DNA of 64,000 nt. It comes from UBA4782 sp034430215. GTDB lineage: Bacteria > Chloroflexota > Anaerolineae > Anaerolineales > Anaerolineaceae. Location of the stretch: the NCBI GenBank assembly GCA_034430215.1, contig DAOUFE010000027.1, positions 61,754 to 125,753 of the forward strand, written 5' to 3'. The position numbers and the translations under genes are program-made. Below are positions 42,541 through 50,940 of this stretch, one piece after another. The notes below the pieces were generated by a model. It saw nothing but the letters and a program-made list of their open reading frames with translations, made no database searches and was not told the DNA's origin. Within the stretch, counting starts at the first letter, position 1; each line of letters starts with the position of its first letter.

Positions 42541-45417
42541 TTGCATCGCCTGCAGCAGACCATCCTTATCCGAAGAAAACACGAAACCCAGGAAAAGAAG
42601 AAACATCGTTTTCGTCGTGGCTTCATTTTCTTTGGTAAAGGTTTATCGTTGGTCATCAGTCTGGTGGTTATTCTTACAATCCTCCTGGGTAGCTTTGAAT
42701 ACATTCGTTTAACAAAAGACCTTCCTTCTTTGGAACAGATCTCTCAATTGCTTAATCCAGAGACTGGCACCTTTCTACAACCAACGCAAATATTTGATCG
42801 TACGGGAAATACGGTCATTGCTACTCTGGATAATACCGGGATCCCACGCCAGTATCTCTATCTCGATCCTGATAAATCCCATCATTTTTCTGCCCAATTC
42901 ATCAGCATTATAGTATCCACCCTCCAACCTGATTTTTGGTCAAGCCCCGGTTTCTCATTGAAGGAATGGAATAACCCAAAACCAGCTACCATTGCTGAGA
43001 AATTGGTGGATTCGCTGCTGTTAGAAACCGAACCTGCCAGCCTACGCCGCACCATCCGAATGAAACTATTGGCTGCCCAAATTGTCTCTCGATATGGGAG
43101 AGTGCAGGTGCTGGAATGGTTCTTGAATAGTGCATACTTTGGGCACCTTGCATATGGCGCAGATGCTGCTTCGCATCTTTTTTTAGGAAAATCAGCCCAG
43201 GATATCAATCTGGCTGAATCAGCGCTTTTGGTGGCTGCATATCAAGCCCCGGCTTTGAACCCAATAGATGCTCCCACCGCTGCTCTGGAATATCAGAAAA
43301 GCCTTTTATGGGTATTGCATACCGCCGGTTATCTTTCAGATGCTGAATTCGATAATGCACAGAAAACCAATATTCAACTAAAAGCCGCATCTATAGATTC
43401 TAAGGAAACTTATTCGACATTTACCAGGCTCGTCATTAACCAGGCTTCAAGCATTATTGGGAAAAAGAATATTGAACGGGGTGGGTTAAAAATCATCTCC
43501 AGCCTGAATCTCGACCTGCAGGAACAGGCAGAATGTGTTCTTCTGACACAAATGATACGCGCAAGCGCGAATATGCAGGAAATACCCGGTATAAATTCCT
43601 CCGATTGTGAGGCAGCCAGTTTATTGACCACTCTTTCCAATAATGATCAATCACAGGGATTGCCGGCTTTTGGTTCAGTTGCCATTCTCGACAATACTAC
43701 CGGCCAGATCCTTGCTTTAACGGGAGATATGGATATAACGGGAGATAGTTTTTCCATTCAAAAACACCAGGCGGGTACTTTGCTCACACCTGTTGTAGCG
43801 GTGGCAGCTTTTTCCCGTGGAATGAGCCCAGCAACACTTTTATGGGACATTCCTTCGTCTTCTTTAGACGAAGCAAGTATCTCAGCAGAAGATATTCCTG
43901 CGTTTCATGGTCCGGTTCGGCTACGCACAGCCCTGGTGAACGATTATGTCAATCCTTTCATGGTATTGATGGAGCAGATTGGCGTCGACACCGTCTGGAA
44001 ATCAACTGAACCTCTTGGATTATCTTCCATTCTTAAGGAAGATATTGGAAGCTCTGCCCTCTATGAAGGGAAAACGCTGGATATTTTGGAAGTTGCTAAT
44101 GTTTACAGCACATTTGCAAATCTTGGTATTCATAATGGGCTTGCGATCGATTCTCAAGGAATGGTCGAACCAGCTGGAATTATCCGGATCACCTCTTCTG
44201 ATGATAGAGTGATCTATTCCCCTGCTCAACCAGACAGTCAGCAGGTATTAAGTTCACCCATCGCTTACCTGGTACATAATATGCTGTCTGATGAAAATGC
44301 CCGGTGGAAACAATATGGGCACCCCAACGCTATGGAGATCGGGAAAGAAGCCGGGGTGAAGGTCGGGATAACAAAATCGGGTAAGGAAGTCTGGACAGTT
44401 GGTTATACGCCTCAATATCTGGTAGCAAGCTGGTTTGGTACTGAAGAAGATCAGAATACACCCGCCAGATTGGATTATCGCCTTGCTGCCGGCGTCTGGA
44501 ATGCATTAATCCAATACGCCAGTGCAGATGAGCCAACATCTCAATGGACAGCCCCATCTGGGATCACCGAACTTGACGTTTGCGACCCCTCTGGCGAGTT
44601 GGCTACAAGCGTTTGCCCGGTGGTTGTAAAAGAATTATTCCTTACAGGCACAGAACCCACAGAATATGATTCGCTATATCAGAATATCATGGTAAACCGA
44701 GAAACGGGTCGTCTGGCAACAGTTTTCACCCCATTGGAATTAGTACAGGAGCAAACATTTATGGTTGTCCCTGAACAAGCCAAAGCCTGGGCATCTGCTG
44801 CTGGAATTGCCCAACCCCCAGTGGAATACGACACCATCCAGGCTCCAGTTGAAAATCCAGATGTAACCATTTCTGATCCGGGCATGTTTGATTATGTCCA
44901 TGGTGAGCTTAAAGTAATCGGAACTGCAGCCGGTGATGGTTTTCAATCTTACAGCCTGCAGATTGGCGAAGGGTTGAATCCAACCTCATGGCAGGAAATT
45001 GGCAGTGGAACATCCCCAGTGAAGAATAAACCTTTGGGAACCTGGAAAACAGAGGGGGATGGTTTATACGCGATGCGCCTGGTTGTTGTTCGTGAAGATC
45101 AGCAGTTAGATACTGCGATCATCCAAATTTCGGTCGATAATACCGCACCGGATATTAAGATCCTCTATCCGGCAGATGGAATGGAAATTTCGCAATCAAA
45201 CCAGGAAGCGATATTTTTACAGATAAGCGTGGTCGAAAATGTTCAGGTGGATTCCATTCACTGGTTCATGGATGACAAACCGATCGCTGAAACGGGAGAA
45301 ACCCTGATGTCCATTTCCTGGATACCGGTTCCAGGCAAACATGAATTGAAGGTAGAAGTCACCGATGCTGCTGGAAATATCAGCTCATCAAAAGTAAATT
45401 TCGCCATTAAGAAATAA
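42541..45417 (+). CDS. Class A penicillin-binding protein homologue lacking catalytic residues
   Basis: A 958-residue protein: cytoplasmic basic segment, membrane helix about 34-53, GT51-like domain about 75-245, transpeptidase-like domain about 370-650 and a C-terminal beta-rich Ig-like part (about 800-958). Catalytic positions are changed. The GT51 Glu-Asp pair is L128-Q129 (STLQPDFWSSPGF), the SxxK motif is TLLT (413-416), the SxN site reads NDYVNP, and KTG is K607-V608-G609, so it is probably not an enzyme. It may be a structural or regulatory partner in wall synthesis, or a relic that kept the fold. It starts at TTG 42541, behind GAGAGGT. Confidence 0.75.
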   Translation: MHRLQQTILIRRKHETQEKKKHRFRRGFIFFGKGLSLVISLVVILTILLGSFEYIRLTKDLPSLEQISQLLNPETGTFLQPTQIFDRTGNTVIATLDNTGIPRQYLYLDPDKSHHFSAQFISIIVSTLQPDFWSSPGFSLKEWNNPKPATIAEKLVDSLLLETEPASLRRTIRMKLLAAQIVSRYGRVQVLEWFLNSAYFGHLAYGADAASHLFLGKSAQDINLAESALLVAAYQAPALNPIDAPTAALEYQKSLLWVLHTAGYLSDAEFDNAQKTNIQLKAASIDSKETYSTFTRLVINQASSIIGKKNIERGGLKIISSLNLDLQEQAECVLLTQMIRASANMQEIPGINSSDCEAASLLTTLSNNDQSQGLPAFGSVAILDNTTGQILALTGDMDITGDSFSIQKHQAGTLLTPVVAVAAFSRGMSPATLLWDIPSSSLDEASISAEDIPAFHGPVRLRTALVNDYVNPFMVLMEQIGVDTVWKSTEPLGLSSILKEDIGSSALYEGKTLDILEVANVYSTFANLGIHNGLAIDSQGMVEPAGIIRITSSDDRVIYSPAQPDSQQVLSSPIAYLVHNMLSDENARWKQYGHPNAMEIGKEAGVKVGITKSGKEVWTVGYTPQYLVASWFGTEEDQNTPARLDYRLAAGVWNALIQYASADEPTSQWTAPSGITELDVCDPSGELATSVCPVVVKELFLTGTEPTEYDSLYQNIMVNRETGRLATVFTPLELVQEQTFMVVPEQAKAWASAAGIAQPPVEYDTIQAPVENPDVTISDPGMFDYVHGELKVIGTAAGDGFQSYSLQIGEGLNPTSWQEIGSGTSPVKNKPLGTWKTEGDGLYAMRLVVVREDQQLDTAIIQISVDNTAPDIKILYPADGMEISQSNQEAIFLQISVVENVQVDSIHWFMDDKPIAETGETLMSISWIPVPGKHELKVEVTDAAGNISSSKVNFAIKK

Positions 45418-45433
45418 AGAATTTAGGTAATTT

Positions 45434-46111
45434 CTATAGAAATAGCTGAGCCAGGTCTGCTGTAGTTGCAAGAATATGGTCAGCACCAGCTTTTCTCAGC
45501 TCTTTCTCTTTTCCAAACCCACACAACACCCCTACGGTCTGCGTCCCTGCCTTTTTACCTGAAAGGATGTCTACCGTTGTATCGCCTACCATCAGGCAAT
45601 TTTCGGGCAATACGTTCATATGTTGAGCAGCATGGATCACTGGGTCAGGATAAGGTTTTGTATGGCTGCAGGTTTGAGCAGTTACAACGATTTGAAAATA
45701 ATCCAGCAATTGAAATTGTTCTAAAAAATGCCTGGTTGAAACTTCATCCCTTGCGCTTACGACTGCCAGAGGAAACCTGCCATGTAATGATTGAATTAAT
45801 TCCTTCACTCCTGGCATGATCCAAAAATTTTTCTTCTGGTGTAACACTCGATTATGAGCAATACGGTCGGATAATTTCGCCAATATGTTATCCAGATGAG
45901 TCCAATCATATAGACGATAAACAGCATTTGCTGGCGACTCGACTGCCATGATGAACGTACGTGAAAACTTCTGAATTTTCTCTTTTTTAATCCAGGGGGT
46001 AATGGTGTGAATAATACTGCTGAATCGTTGGATCCAGGCATCATCTGTGTCACTTAATGTACCATCAACATCAAAACAAATTGCTTGAATACGTGTGATA
46101 TCCAACGGCAT
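45434..46111 (-). CDS. HAD-superfamily phosphatase (phosphoglycolate-phosphatase-like)
   Basis: A 225-residue hydrolase. Motif I is CFDVDGTLSDT with the nucleophile Asp, motif II is VVSARD, motif III includes the Lys in TKPYPDP, and motif IV is MVGDTTVD. The cap region is four-helix, as in phosphoglycolate phosphatase and pyrophosphatase PpaX. The substrate is undetermined. An AGGA box is five bases before ATG 46111. A 43-codon membrane gene lies just upstream on the same strand. Confidence 0.85.
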   Translation of the reverse strand: MPLDITRIQAICFDVDGTLSDTDDAWIQRFSSIIHTITPWIKKEKIQKFSRTFIMAVESPANAVYRLYDWTHLDNILAKLSDRIAHNRVLHQKKNFWIMPGVKELIQSLHGRFPLAVVSARDEVSTRHFLEQFQLLDYFQIVVTAQTCSHTKPYPDPVIHAAQHMNVLPENCLMVGDTTVDILSGKKAGTQTVGVLCGFGKEKELRKAGADHILATTADLAQLFL

Positions 46112-46123
46112 GCGATTCCTGTC

Positions 46124-46255
46124 TTATCCCCAGATGACTAAAAAGCCAGCAGCAATCGCAAGCAGACTGAAAATTACCCAGGTAGTCAGGAATAATGTCA
46201 GGAGAGAGAAAAGGATTGTTCGAAGTGTATCAGATTGACCTGAAGTGGCATTCAT
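46124..46255 (-). CDS. Very small single-pass membrane protein (43 residues)
   Basis: An open frame from ATG 46255 to TAA 46124, 43 codons, with a polar N-terminus (MNATSGQSDTLRT) and one strongly hydrophobic helix to near the end (LLAIAAGFLVIWG). CGGAG lies about ten bases before the ATG. It ends 12 bases before the HAD-phosphatase ATG, whose ribosome-binding site overlaps its tail, so the two are probably co-transcribed. I cannot name a family. Confidence 0.55.
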   Translation of the reverse strand: MNATSGQSDTLRTILFSLLTLFLTTWVIFSLLAIAAGFLVIWG

Positions 46256-46382
46256 TTGCAGCTTTCTCCGGCAATTCAGAAGTGATTACAGATATTCTAC
46301 CAGCAAGTCAACTATATGATGATAATTGTGAAAATGTTGTTTGTATTATAATAACTGCAAGCTGAACGGATAACAAAGCATA

Positions 46383-47618
46383 ATGAACCTACCTACCAGT
46401 CAGAATCTTCCTTTTGACGAAGAAAAACTCCCACCAGCCAGGCGAAGACAAAATCGCCGAAGGTTGCTTCCCCCATCATCCGATGCCAAAGCACAGATCA
46501 TTCAGGAGTTGGCACACCGCCTTACCCCTTCGTTTGATTTCTTTTTATTCACTTTTATTGCAGCTCTGGTATTAGCTGCAGCCATTCTCTTCGACAAATC
46601 GGCTCTTTATGTGCTCGCAGCCCTGCTGGTTCCATTCTTATCACCAGCGTTGGGGCTCTCCCTGGCAGCCATTGTTGGTTCAGTCCGTTTCTTTCTCAGT
46701 TCCTTGGGGGCTTTTCTGACCGGCGGTTTACTGGTATTTTCCTTGGGCTGCGTATCGGGTTGGATTTCGAAGTTTTTCCCCACCCAAACGTATGAATTTG
46801 CGGTTCAACACGCTCACTTTTCTTGGGCTGATCTGATCTTGCTCAGTGTAGGTATTATCTTAACCTCATACCTTTTGATCAAATCCAATCAAAGCAGACC
46901 ACTGGTAACCAATGCTGCACTTGCTTACGAACTCTATCTACCCATCGGTGTGGCAGGTTTTGGATTGACAAGTCACATTCCTGGCTTATGGCCAGATGGT
47001 TTGATCGTATTTGGAGTACATCTGGCATGGTGTGCATTGCTGGGCACTTTGACTCTTGCAGTCCTGGGACTACGTCCGAAAAATATCTTTGGATATACCC
47101 TCGGCACAACTTTAATTATTGTTGCAGTGATTGCAGTAGTTATTGTGAGTGGAATTGGCGCTGCTGTTACAAGTGAAAAAGCCCTTCCCCCTGTACAAAC
47201 AGATATTGTTCTCCTGGCAGAGAATACCAATACCATAACACCAACCAGCACCGAAAAGCCTTTTACTTTGTTTTCTGCTCCAACAATTACCCCTCAACCT
47301 GCCTTACCAACTGCTTCACCTACTAATACCCTGATACCAACAAATACACCAACGATCACTCCTTCGCCGCAGGCAACACCCCTTTATGCAAAGATCAAAC
47401 CTAATGAACAGGGTGGTGCGGTCATTCGTAAAGAGCCGAATTTCTCCAGCCCCATTATTACAACTTTAAGCAATGATTATATGGTTATTGTTATCGACGA
47501 ATATGTTCAATCAGATAACGTTATTTGGGTTAAAATACGTACCACAGTGGAAAATCCAATCGAAGGATGGATCGTTCGCTCTTTGTTGATCACCGCCACG
47601 CCCAAACCGGAGTGGTGA
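46383..47618 (+). CDS. DUF389-like membrane protein fused to an SH3-like domain
   Basis: A 411-residue protein. A basic N-terminal segment (ARRRQNRRRLLPP) precedes six or so hydrophobic helices (about 50-265) that include the DUF389-like ALLVPFLSPALGLSLAAIVGS. A Thr/Pro-rich linker follows (about 285-335), then a bacterial SH3-like domain about 335-405 (KIKPNEQGGAVIRKEPNFSS) near the C-terminus. SH3b domains often bind peptidoglycan or peptides, so this part is expected outside the cytoplasm. The function is unknown. No clear ribosome-binding site precedes ATG 46383. Confidence 0.65.
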   Translation: MNLPTSQNLPFDEEKLPPARRRQNRRRLLPPSSDAKAQIIQELAHRLTPSFDFFLFTFIAALVLAAAILFDKSALYVLAALLVPFLSPALGLSLAAIVGSVRFFLSSLGAFLTGGLLVFSLGCVSGWISKFFPTQTYEFAVQHAHFSWADLILLSVGIILTSYLLIKSNQSRPLVTNAALAYELYLPIGVAGFGLTSHIPGLWPDGLIVFGVHLAWCALLGTLTLAVLGLRPKNIFGYTLGTTLIIVAVIAVVIVSGIGAAVTSEKALPPVQTDIVLLAENTNTITPTSTEKPFTLFSAPTITPQPALPTASPTNTLIPTNTPTITPSPQATPLYAKIKPNEQGGAVIRKEPNFSSPIITTLSNDYMVIVIDEYVQSDNVIWVKIRTTVENPIEGWIVRSLLITATPKPEW

Positions 47619-47648
47619 TCCTTATTTTGATCCTCTAATGGAGTAAAA

Positions 47649-49109
47649 ATGCCAATTCATTTTGGAACCGACGGCTGGAGAGCCGTTATCTCAGACACGT
47701 TTACATTTACGGGGCTGCGTCAGGTTACCCAGGCAATCGCAGATGCTGCAGCATCAGCAGAATGGGAAAATGGTCTGGCTCAGATGGATGAAGCAAGTAA
47801 AAGACGTATGGTGGTCGGTTTTGACACACGCTTCCTTTCTGACCGCTATGCAAAAGAAGTTGCCCGGGTTCTAGCTGCAAATGGTTTCACGGTACATCTC
47901 AGTCAATCTGATGCCCCCACCCCCGTCATCTCCTATGCGGTGAAAAATCTCCATGCCGCAGGTGGTATTATGATCACCGCCTCGCATAATGCTCCCCGTT
48001 ACAACGGCGTGAAACTAAAATCTCCTTATGGTGCTTCTGCCTCGACTGAACAATGCCGTAGAGTTGAGGTATACCTTAATGTTAATGAAGAGCAAGGACG
48101 TGGTCCCAACCTGATGGATTTTGATCAGGCATGTGAAGCAAAGAACATTGTCCGTTTCAATCCGATACCGGCATATTATGATCATCTGCGCAACCTGATT
48201 AATTTTGATATCATTGCCGATTCACAGATGCGAGTTGTGGTTGATTCAATGTATGGCTCCGGGCGCGGTGCCATTCGCGGCATCCTGCAGGGCACAGGTT
48301 GTGAAGTCTATGAAATCCGAGGCGAAATGAATCCCGGATTTGGTGGCGTGCATCCCGAACCGATTGCTCGTTATCTGGGTGCGCTGGCTGGTGCCATCAG
48401 CACAGGTGCCGGTGATTTTGGTCTTGCCACTGATGGCGATGCAGATCGCATTGGTGCAATGGATGAGCGCGGCAACTTTGTTGATCCACATAAAATCATG
48501 GCTCTCGCTCTCCGCTATCTGGTTCAAAAACGTGGCTGGAGTGGTTCAGTAGTGCGTACCGTTTCCACCACCCGCATGATAGACCGGTTGGCTGCAAAAT
48601 ATGGTCTGACCGTGCACGAAACCCCTGTTGGTTTCAACCATATTGCAGATATCATGCAGGGCGAAGATGTGCTGATTGGTGGAGAGGAATCCGGCGGTAT
48701 CTCCTTCAAAGGTCATATCCCGGAAGGTGATGGCGTATTGATGGGATTGCTCCTTCTAGAGATCATCGCAGATGCCAAAACCACCCTATATGACCTTGTT
48801 CAAGATCTACTTAAGGATGTTGGACCTGCTTTTTATGAACGCACTGATCTGCGCCTTGTCCGCCCTGTTAATAAAGCAATCATCACCAATAAGTTAGAAA
48901 ACGAAGCCCCCTCCAGTCTGGGAGGAGAACGCCTGATCAACATCAGCACCCTGGATGGAGTGAAATATCTCATGGCAGATGAATCCTGGCTTCTCATTCG
49001 TCCTTCTGGAACAGAACCTGTATTACGGGTGTATGCTGAAGGAAGGTCTCAGGAAATGGTGAAAGCTCTGTTGGAATTTGGCGAATCAGTCGCTGCGAAA
49101 TTAGCTTAA
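47649..49109 (+). CDS. Phosphoglucomutase/phosphomannomutase family protein
   Basis: A 486-residue alpha-D-phosphohexomutase. The phosphoserine loop is ITASHNAPRYNG, the metal-binding loop DGDADRIG, the sugar-binding loop GGEESGG and the phosphate-binding RPSGTEP are all intact. The substrate (Glc-1-P, Man-1-P or GlcN-1-P) cannot be fixed by sequence alone. It supplies sugar phosphates for nucleotide-sugar synthesis. GGAGT sits upstream of ATG 47649. A bidirectional terminator follows. Confidence 0.93.
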   Translation: MPIHFGTDGWRAVISDTFTFTGLRQVTQAIADAAASAEWENGLAQMDEASKRRMVVGFDTRFLSDRYAKEVARVLAANGFTVHLSQSDAPTPVISYAVKNLHAAGGIMITASHNAPRYNGVKLKSPYGASASTEQCRRVEVYLNVNEEQGRGPNLMDFDQACEAKNIVRFNPIPAYYDHLRNLINFDIIADSQMRVVVDSMYGSGRGAIRGILQGTGCEVYEIRGEMNPGFGGVHPEPIARYLGALAGAISTGAGDFGLATDGDADRIGAMDERGNFVDPHKIMALALRYLVQKRGWSGSVVRTVSTTRMIDRLAAKYGLTVHETPVGFNHIADIMQGEDVLIGGEESGGISFKGHIPEGDGVLMGLLLLEIIADAKTTLYDLVQDLLKDVGPAFYERTDLRLVRPVNKAIITNKLENEAPSSLGGERLINISTLDGVKYLMADESWLLIRPSGTEPVLRVYAEGRSQEMVKALLEFGESVAAKLA

Positions 49110-49125
49110 CTTGCATTGGCACAAA

Positions 49126-49161
49126 AAACCGTCTCTGATTTACAGAGACGGTTTATTTTTT
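49126..49161. terminator. Bidirectional terminator between phosphohexomutase and the seven-gene operon
   Basis: A 12-bp stem (49126-49137 with 49143-49154) with a 5-nt loop, followed by a T-run on the plus strand and by TTTTTT on the minus strand. It can end both converging transcripts. Confidence 0.9.
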
Positions 49162-49224
49162 CATACCTTGCAGCTCCTGGATGAAATCAAGCCACCAGGA
49201 ATAAATCTCTCAGGCAGAAGGAAT

Positions 49225-49839
49225 TTATCTTGTTGAAGTACGCAGACGCCTGGCAACGAATAAGATAACGATGCCCAACAATGCCAGCCCAAACATACCA
49301 GGTAAACCAACTTCATCAGCAAACCCAGTGGTTGGTAAAGCAGTAGGCTGCGCTGTCAGTGTGCCAGCCGCTGCAGCAGTGGGATTTCCCTGGGCAGCTT
49401 GCGTCAATAAAGCTGCCACCGTTGCAGTACGTGGATCTACAAGATCTGCCGCAGTTTCTGGTTCTACTGTTGCTGTAGGTTCTGGAGTATCTGTTGGGAA
49501 CACAATGACGGGGGTTGGGCTGGGCACTTCGGTTTCCAATGGAATTAAAGTAGCGCTGGGGGTCAATAACAACCCGCTTTCATAAGCCTGCTGTGTTGCA
49601 GCCTGTACCGTCATGGTATTTTCAGCATTAATTTGTGCAGCTTCATCTAATTTGTTGGTGTTCCGCATGTATAGAAGCCCAATACCAACAACCGCTGCCA
49701 CCAGCGTGATAGCGCCAATGATGCCAACAATAGTGATGAAAGCCCGGTTGCCTGGTTTTTGTGGTTCTTGTTCTGGTTCAGGCTGTGGATTTTCTTCATC
49801 AAATGGTTCCATCAAATTATCATCTATTTGGTCGCTCAT
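49225..49839 (-). CDS. Double-anchored membrane protein with LPTTG C-terminal signal
   Basis: A 204-residue protein. It has an acidic cytoplasmic N-terminus (residues 1-30), a membrane helix about 33-57, a Thr/Pro/Ala-rich outer part, LPTTG (168-172), a second hydrophobic helix about 181-196 and a basic tail RRLRTSTR. The C-terminal trio is the layout of a sortase sorting signal. Having also an uncleaved N-terminal helix is odd for a sortase substrate. It is the last gene of the seven-gene minus-strand block. GAGGAG precedes ATG 49839. No sortase is in the window. Confidence 0.7.
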   Translation of the reverse strand: MSDQIDDNLMEPFDEENPQPEPEQEPQKPGNRAFITIVGIIGAITLVAAVVGIGLLYMRNTNKLDEAAQINAENTMTVQAATQQAYESGLLLTPSATLIPLETEVPSPTPVIVFPTDTPEPTATVEPETAADLVDPRTATVAALLTQAAQGNPTAAAAGTLTAQPTALPTTGFADEVGLPGMFGLALLGIVILFVARRLRTSTR

Positions 49840-49870
49840 GGCGTTCCTCCTCGTTACAACACTGAATAAA

Positions 49871-50896
49871 TTATTCTAGCACATCTAAATTTACCAATGG
49901 AACATGAATCCTTTGGTTACTGGTTAATCTCACAACACCAGTGCGGTTTTCTTGATCGAGATTTTCCAACACTCCAACCTCCCCAGCGACCGGTTCTCCA
50001 AGGAAGCGGACCTGCTGACCAGTCCGAAACATCGTTATTTCTTTGGGTTCTTTTCCTTCCGCGGGGAGTGCAATAGTAATTTCAGGTCTATCCCCAGAAG
50101 ATGGATCCCAACTAGATGCCAACATGGAGACCTGACGGTCTGTGTTGCTGGTTAGGATGGTGTACACATTATGGTTGACAGGAATTCGACCGAAACCCTC
50201 CGTCAAAATAATTGCATAAGGCATCGAAATAGCTAAAGGAACCAGCTCTGCCGCCATACTTCCCAGGATGATTCCGCGCACTGGGAGAGTAGCAGCTTGC
50301 TGTAGTGTTTCTGCAGATCCGCAATAACCGCCGAAAACAATTCCTCCACGAAAGGCAATATCGATCATATCGGGAAGAAGCTCTTCGTCTTCACTGCGGG
50401 GATGATACACAATGGGACTTTCTTCGATCTTTCCATTGCCCCATGCAGCCTGGATCAATGCGCCATGAGTGGTAACAACAATGCCCCGTTCCGGGATAAC
50501 TTCACTCACCACCCCGCTATACCCGGCGCGTAGTTCAAATCTCTTTCCAGTGCCCTCAATCCACACCTGCCCATTGATAATGGAAGCAACCCTTCCCGCT
50601 TGTTGGGCTCGCACCACTTTACGGAATAACCCCTTCTTCTGTGCGATCACATCACCCACCTGAAGTTGATCTCCGGGTTTGACCTGTAGCCATTCATCCA
50701 GTTCATTTGCTCTTTCAGCTTGAAATATTTTGGCGACATCGATCATTTGATGATCAGGGAAGCGAAAGGTTTCAGCCACAATATCCAACGCATTTACCCG
50801 TTGACCACTATGCACAAGTACATTTCCCGCTGCAGGAAGAAGCCTGGTACGGCGGATAAGAGTGAGAGGTAGGATATGTGTAACTGGAGCTGTCAT
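49871..50896 (-). CDS. Conserved protein of unknown function (beta-rich)
   Basis: A 341-residue soluble protein with no signal peptide or membrane helix. I recognise no named family. The sequence is rich in beta-strand-like segments, with short KOW/SH3-like stretches (LFRKVVRAQQAGRVASI, then EVGVLENLDQENRTGVV). A GGIVFGGYCGS segment and a PAEGKEPKEITMF stretch lie further in. It follows the GlmL-like ATPase gene by 44 bp on the same strand and may act with it. Confidence 0.6.
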   Translation of the reverse strand: MTAPVTHILPLTLIRRTRLLPAAGNVLVHSGQRVNALDIVAETFRFPDHQMIDVAKIFQAERANELDEWLQVKPGDQLQVGDVIAQKKGLFRKVVRAQQAGRVASIINGQVWIEGTGKRFELRAGYSGVVSEVIPERGIVVTTHGALIQAAWGNGKIEESPIVYHPRSEDEELLPDMIDIAFRGGIVFGGYCGSAETLQQAATLPVRGIILGSMAAELVPLAISMPYAIILTEGFGRIPVNHNVYTILTSNTDRQVSMLASSWDPSSGDRPEITIALPAEGKEPKEITMFRTGQQVRFLGEPVAGEVGVLENLDQENRTGVVRLTSNQRIHVPLVNLDVLE

Positions 50897-50940
50897 AATT
50901 TACCGTAGTAGTGTTAGATGCAAGTTATATGCCAATATTT

